A DNA stretch of 64,000 nucleotides from Streptococcus mitis B6 (GTDB lineage: Bacteria > Bacillota > Bacilli > Lactobacillales > Streptococcaceae), in the NCBI RefSeq assembly GCF_000027165.1, contig NC_013853.1, positions 868,001-932,000 of the forward strand. Direction: 5' to 3'. A program made the position numbers and the translations under genes. The notes beneath the pieces were generated by a model, which worked only from the letters and a program-made list of their open reading frames with translations, did not search any database and was not told where the DNA came from. Below, one piece after another: positions 61,408 through 64,000 of this stretch. How positions within the stretch are numbered: position 1 is the stretch's first letter; each line of letters begins with the position of its first letter.

Positions 61408-61837
61408 AAAGGCGCGTCATGACTATACAATCGTAGATACGCTAGAGGCAGGGATGGTTCTGACTGGAACTGAAATCAAGAGTGTACGAGCTGCTCGAAT
61501 CAATCTCAAGGATGGCTTTGCCCAAGTGAAAAATGGGGAGGTCTGGTTGAGCAATGTTCATATCGCTCCTTACGAAGAGGGCAATATCTGGAATCAAGAA
61601 CCAGAACGTCGTCGAAAACTCTTGCTCCATAAGAAACAAATCCAAAAGTTGGAGCAAGAGACAAAAGGGACAGGAATGACCCTTGTTCCCCTTAAGGTCT
61701 ATATCAAAGATGGCTATGCCAAACTCCTTTTAGGACTTGCTAAAGGGAAACATGACTATGACAAACGGGAGTCTATCAAGCGTCGTGAACAAAATCGCGA
61801 CATCGCGCGTGTTATGAAAGCTGTTAATCAGCGATAA
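61370..61837 (+). CDS. smpB: SmpB, tmRNA-binding protein
   Basis: 155-residue SmpB ([38 protein letters not shown], basic C-terminus [19 protein letters not shown]). It loads tmRNA onto stalled ribosomes. It starts inside the rnr tail; an AGGAG ribosome site lies in the rnr codons. The tmRNA gene ssrA is not in this window. Confidence 0.96.
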
Positions 61838-61851
61838 AAAGAGGAATGAAG

Positions 61852-62712
61852 ATGGAAAAACTAGTTGCCTATAAACGCATGCCTTTGTGGACTAAAGAAA
61901 CCATGCCAGAGGCTGTTCAGCAGAAACACAATACCAAGGTTGGGACTTGGGGGAAAATTACTGTCTTGAAGGGAGCTCTCAAGTTTATTGAATTGACAGA
62001 AGATGGTGAGGTTTTAGCTGAGCACCTCTTTGAAGCAGGGGCTGACAATCCAATGGCACAACCACAAGCATGGCACCGAGTGGAGGCTGTAACAGACGAT
62101 GTAGAATGGTATTTGGAATTTTATTGTAAACCTGAGGATTATTTCCCTAAGAAATACAATACCAATCCTGTTCATTCAGAGGTCCTAGAGGCTATGCAGA
62201 CAGTAAAACCAGGGAAAGCCTTGGATTTGGGCTGTGGTCAAGGCCGTAATGCACTCTTTCTAGCCCAGCAAGGTTTTGATGTGACAGCTGTGGATCAAAA
62301 TGAACTGTCTCTTGAAATCTTGCAAAGCATTGTGGAGCAGGAAGATTTGGATATGCCTGTTGGTCTTTACGATATCAATTCAGCTAGCATTGGGAAAGCG
62401 TATGATTTCATCGTATCGACAGTTGTTTTGATGTTTTTGCAAGCAGACCGTATTCCTGCAATTATCAAAAATATGCAGGAGCAAACCACTGTTGGTGGCT
62501 ACAACCTTATCGTCTGTGCCATGGACACGGAGGATTATCCTTGCTCAGTGAACTTCCCATTCACATTTAAAGAAGGGGAACTGGCAGACTATTACAAGGA
62601 CTGGAAATTAGTCAAATACAATGAAAATCCAGGTCATTTGCACCGTCGCGATGAGAATGGCAATCGTATTCAATTACGCTTTGCGACCATGCTAGCTAAG
62701 AAAATCAAGTAA
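61852..62712 (+). CDS. tehB: TehB-like SAM-dependent methyltransferase
   Basis: 286 residues. An N-terminal cupin-like DUF1971 domain (about 1-95) is fused to a class I methyltransferase (about 100-286) with motif I ALDLGCGQGRNALFLAQQGF and VDQNELSLEIL. It is related to tellurite-resistance TehB; the natural substrate is unknown. The start at 61852 has GAGG at good spacing, whereas the in-frame ATG at 61846 is too close. Last gene of rnr-smpB-tehB. Confidence 0.88.
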   Translation: MEKLVAYKRMPLWTKETMPEAVQQKHNTKVGTWGKITVLKGALKFIELTEDGEVLAEHLFEAGADNPMAQPQAWHRVEAVTDDVEWYLEFYCKPEDYFPKKYNTNPVHSEVLEAMQTVKPGKALDLGCGQGRNALFLAQQGFDVTAVDQNELSLEILQSIVEQEDLDMPVGLYDINSASIGKAYDFIVSTVVLMFLQADRIPAIIKNMQEQTTVGGYNLIVCAMDTEDYPCSVNFPFTFKEGELADYYKDWKLVKYNENPGHLHRRDENGNRIQLRFATMLAKKIK

Positions 62713-62722
62713 ATATGTTATG

Positions 62723-62885
62723 AAGAGTCTGGGACAAAAAGATTTTGATTTTAGGAATTATTTATTATAAATTTTAAAAATCAATAGATTAGATAAAAAG
62801 CGAATAAGACCGAATACTGAATGTCAGATAACTCCTTTTGTTCGCTTTTTATATTTAAGGTTAGACTTTTGTCCCAGACTCTTTT
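62723..62885. repeat. Long imperfect inverted repeat (terminator/MITE-like hairpin)
   Basis: The ends are AAGAGTCTGGGACAAAA and TTTTGTCCCAGACTCTT, a perfect 17-bp pair. A second inner pair is AAAAAGCGAA / TTCGCTTTTT. The outer arm followed by TT can act as a bidirectional terminator after tehB. The AT-rich 163-bp unit with exact ends looks like a dispersed streptococcal repeat. Confidence 0.7.
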
Positions 62886-62971
62886 AAAAATGCCAAATGT
62901 TATAAAAACGTAATATTTCTGACTATATAATTTTTATTTCAAGAATCGCTATAATTATAGAATAAAAGTAG

Positions 62972-63015
62972 TTTTATGCGTATATATATATATATATATA
63001 TATATACGCATAAAA
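62972..63015. repeat. Perfect 44-bp palindrome built on (TA)13
   Basis: TTTTATGCG, then 13 TA units (62981-63006), then CGCATAAAA. The whole unit is self-complementary and could extrude as a cruciform. It lies 35 bp upstream of the -35 box of the surface protein gene. TA copy number is likely variable. Confidence 0.92.
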
Positions 63016-63050
63016 ATTATAATAGATTAGAAAATATAAAAAGGTGGCTA

Positions 63051-63078
63051 TTGAATTATTAGAGTAAAAGTGTATTAT
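63051..63078 (+). promoter_or_regulatory. Promoter of the YSIRK surface protein gene
   Basis: TTGAAT, 16-bp spacer, TATTAT. About 37 nt from the -10 to the ATG with a GGAGGAA site. Confidence 0.6.
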
Positions 63079-63115
63079 AAGATGTGATACAAATATTTAT
63101 TTTGGAGGAAATTAG

Positions 63116-64000
63116 ATGTTTCATAAAGGTAAACACGATCGTGAAAAGCAATTACGTTTTTCTATTCGTAAGGTCAGCTTTGGTGCAGCTAGTGTCGCAG
63201 TAGCTGCATTGTTCATGTTTTTAGGAAATGGGGCAGTATCTGCTGCAGAGCAAAGTGTGCCTTCAACTAATGGGGAGACTCAGGCACCGCAACCTAAAGA
63301 ACCGAATGCTCAGAATGGGACCTACGAAGGGAATACAGTAGCCACTAGTCCTGCTGCAACAGTAGAGACAAATACTCAACCTTCAACAGTTGAAAATAGT
63401 CCCTCTCCAGAATCAGCACCCCAGAAGGTGGAGACTCTAGATAAGAAAGAATTAACAGATTTAATCAAAGAGATTGATGGCAAGTTTGCTAAAGGAACAT
63501 ATGCTACTAAGACAGAAGAAAGCGTTAATAATCTTAGAACTATCTTAGACGAATCAAGAACTGTTTTAAGCACTGCAACAACTCAAACTGAATTAACTGC
63601 AGCATATAGAAAGTTAATTACAGCGACATCAAAATTGCAAACAAAATCTGAAAAGAAAAAAGAACAACCATTAGATAATACAACTGATAAGTTAAGTGAA
63701 GGTAAAAAACTTACCAGCGCAGAGAAGACTTTGGAGTCTAATTCTATTGCAAACTCAGGTTCTAGAGATGAACGTAATGGGAAAGCGTTGGATACAAATA
63801 ACCCATTCCGTACAGATTCAACTCCTAGCACTGTAACAAGCACAGATCCCCTAGCTACGAATGCAACAAATGTAGCTATTGTAAATGGTAATTTTAATGA
63901 TACTAGCCAAGGAGCAGTACTTCCAACTGCAAAATCAGATCCTATTACTGTCAAGAACGATATAAGTAAATTAACAGGATGGAAACCTGTTAATTCAACA
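63116..64000 (+). CDS. YSIRK-type signal peptide surface protein (3' end outside window)
   Basis: 295 residues visible, frame open to the window edge. A long basic signal peptide with FSIRKVSFGAASVAVAALFM (a YSIRK-G/S variant) directs export at the division septum; cleavage is expected near VSAAEQ. A Ser/Thr/Pro-rich stretch follows (about 45-115), then a FIVAR-like helical module (about 115-185; KKELTDLIKEIDGKFAKG ... AYRKLITATSKLQT). A further Ser/Thr-rich linker leads to ATNVAIVNGNFNDTSQGAV, likely the start of a beta-sandwich binding domain. An LPXTG anchor is expected beyond the window. Specific adhesin identity cannot be set. Confidence 0.85.
   Translation, partial: MFHKGKHDREKQLRFSIRKVSFGAASVAVAALFMFLGNGAVSAAEQSVPSTNGETQAPQPKEPNAQNGTYEGNTVATSPAATVETNTQPSTVENSPSPESAPQKVETLDKKELTDLIKEIDGKFAKGTYATKTEESVNNLRTILDESRTVLSTATTQTELTAAYRKLITATSKLQTKSEKKKEQPLDNTTDKLSEGKKLTSAEKTLESNSIANSGSRDERNGKALDTNNPFRTDSTPSTVTSTDPLATNATNVAIVNGNFNDTSQGAVLPTAKSDPITVKNDISKLTGWKPVNST

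Overview
The window is chromosomal DNA of a mitis-group streptococcus (S. mitis / S. oralis / S. pneumoniae-like). The evidence is choline-binding cell-wall enzymes (two Pce-type phosphorylcholine esterases and a LytB glucosaminidase), PavA, PmrA, a comEA-comEC operon behind a pneumococcal-type com-box, BOX repeats matching the BOX-PCR primer sequence, a FirmicuteL27 with a Prp-cleaved N-terminus, and very frequent extended -10 (TGnTATAAT) promoters. Most protein families match pneumococcal housekeeping genes closely in length and order. No tRNA, rRNA or CRISPR array was seen.

Layout. 1-5050: SUF Fe-S assembly operon sufC(partial)-D-S-U-B. 5104-11301: dacA (minus), an AI-2E-family membrane protein, tuf, a BOX repeat, then a minus-strand DEAD-box helicase / Gfo-Idh oxidoreductase pair. 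11371-15875: an IS hot spot with a 63-bp internally deleted remnant and two full IS30-family copies bracketing rplU-prp-rpmA. 15968-21279: LysR regulator, lspA, rluD and two tandem phosphorylcholine esterase genes, the first split by a TA microsatellite. 21380-27546: proBAC, a BOX repeat, tmk-holB-yabA-rsmI.

27640-34000 is an AT-rich accessory defence island between rsmI and trmFO. It holds two C5-cytosine methyltransferases flanking a DUF3883/PD-(D/E)XK protein (a probable restriction-modification system), an Abi_C/HEPN-like abortive-infection protein, and a two-gene CBASS-like unit made of a 2-TM SLATT effector and a CD-NTase with a C-terminal AGS_C-like sensor. The effector gene is out of frame with its good start site by one base at an A6 slippery heptamer.

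34174-42698: trmFO, pyrH-frr-cvfB-yozE, phoH, a GNAT acetyltransferase, and comEA-comEC. 42742-44872: a small Tyr-rich ORF and an ABC-2 exporter behind a consensus promoter. 44996-46793: infC-rpmI-rplT with a structured leader, and a glyoxalase-family gene. 46795-48337: third IS copy. 48384-52158: pyrK-pyrDB behind a PyrR attenuator, then lytB. 52188-62712: BOX repeat, pavA (minus), and the long ybeY-dgkA-era-mutM-coaE-pmrA-rpmG, secG, rnr-smpB-tehB block. 62723-64000: a long hairpin, a perfect palindrome built on (TA)13, and the 5' part of a YSIRK-type surface protein that runs off the window.

The most interesting signals are the TA tract that puts a secreted esterase out of frame by exactly one repeat unit, the CBASS-like pair with its slippery effector start, three 1543-bp IS30-family copies each flanked by its own perfect 13-bp target duplication, and the 63-bp IS derivative formed by recombination between subterminal repeats.
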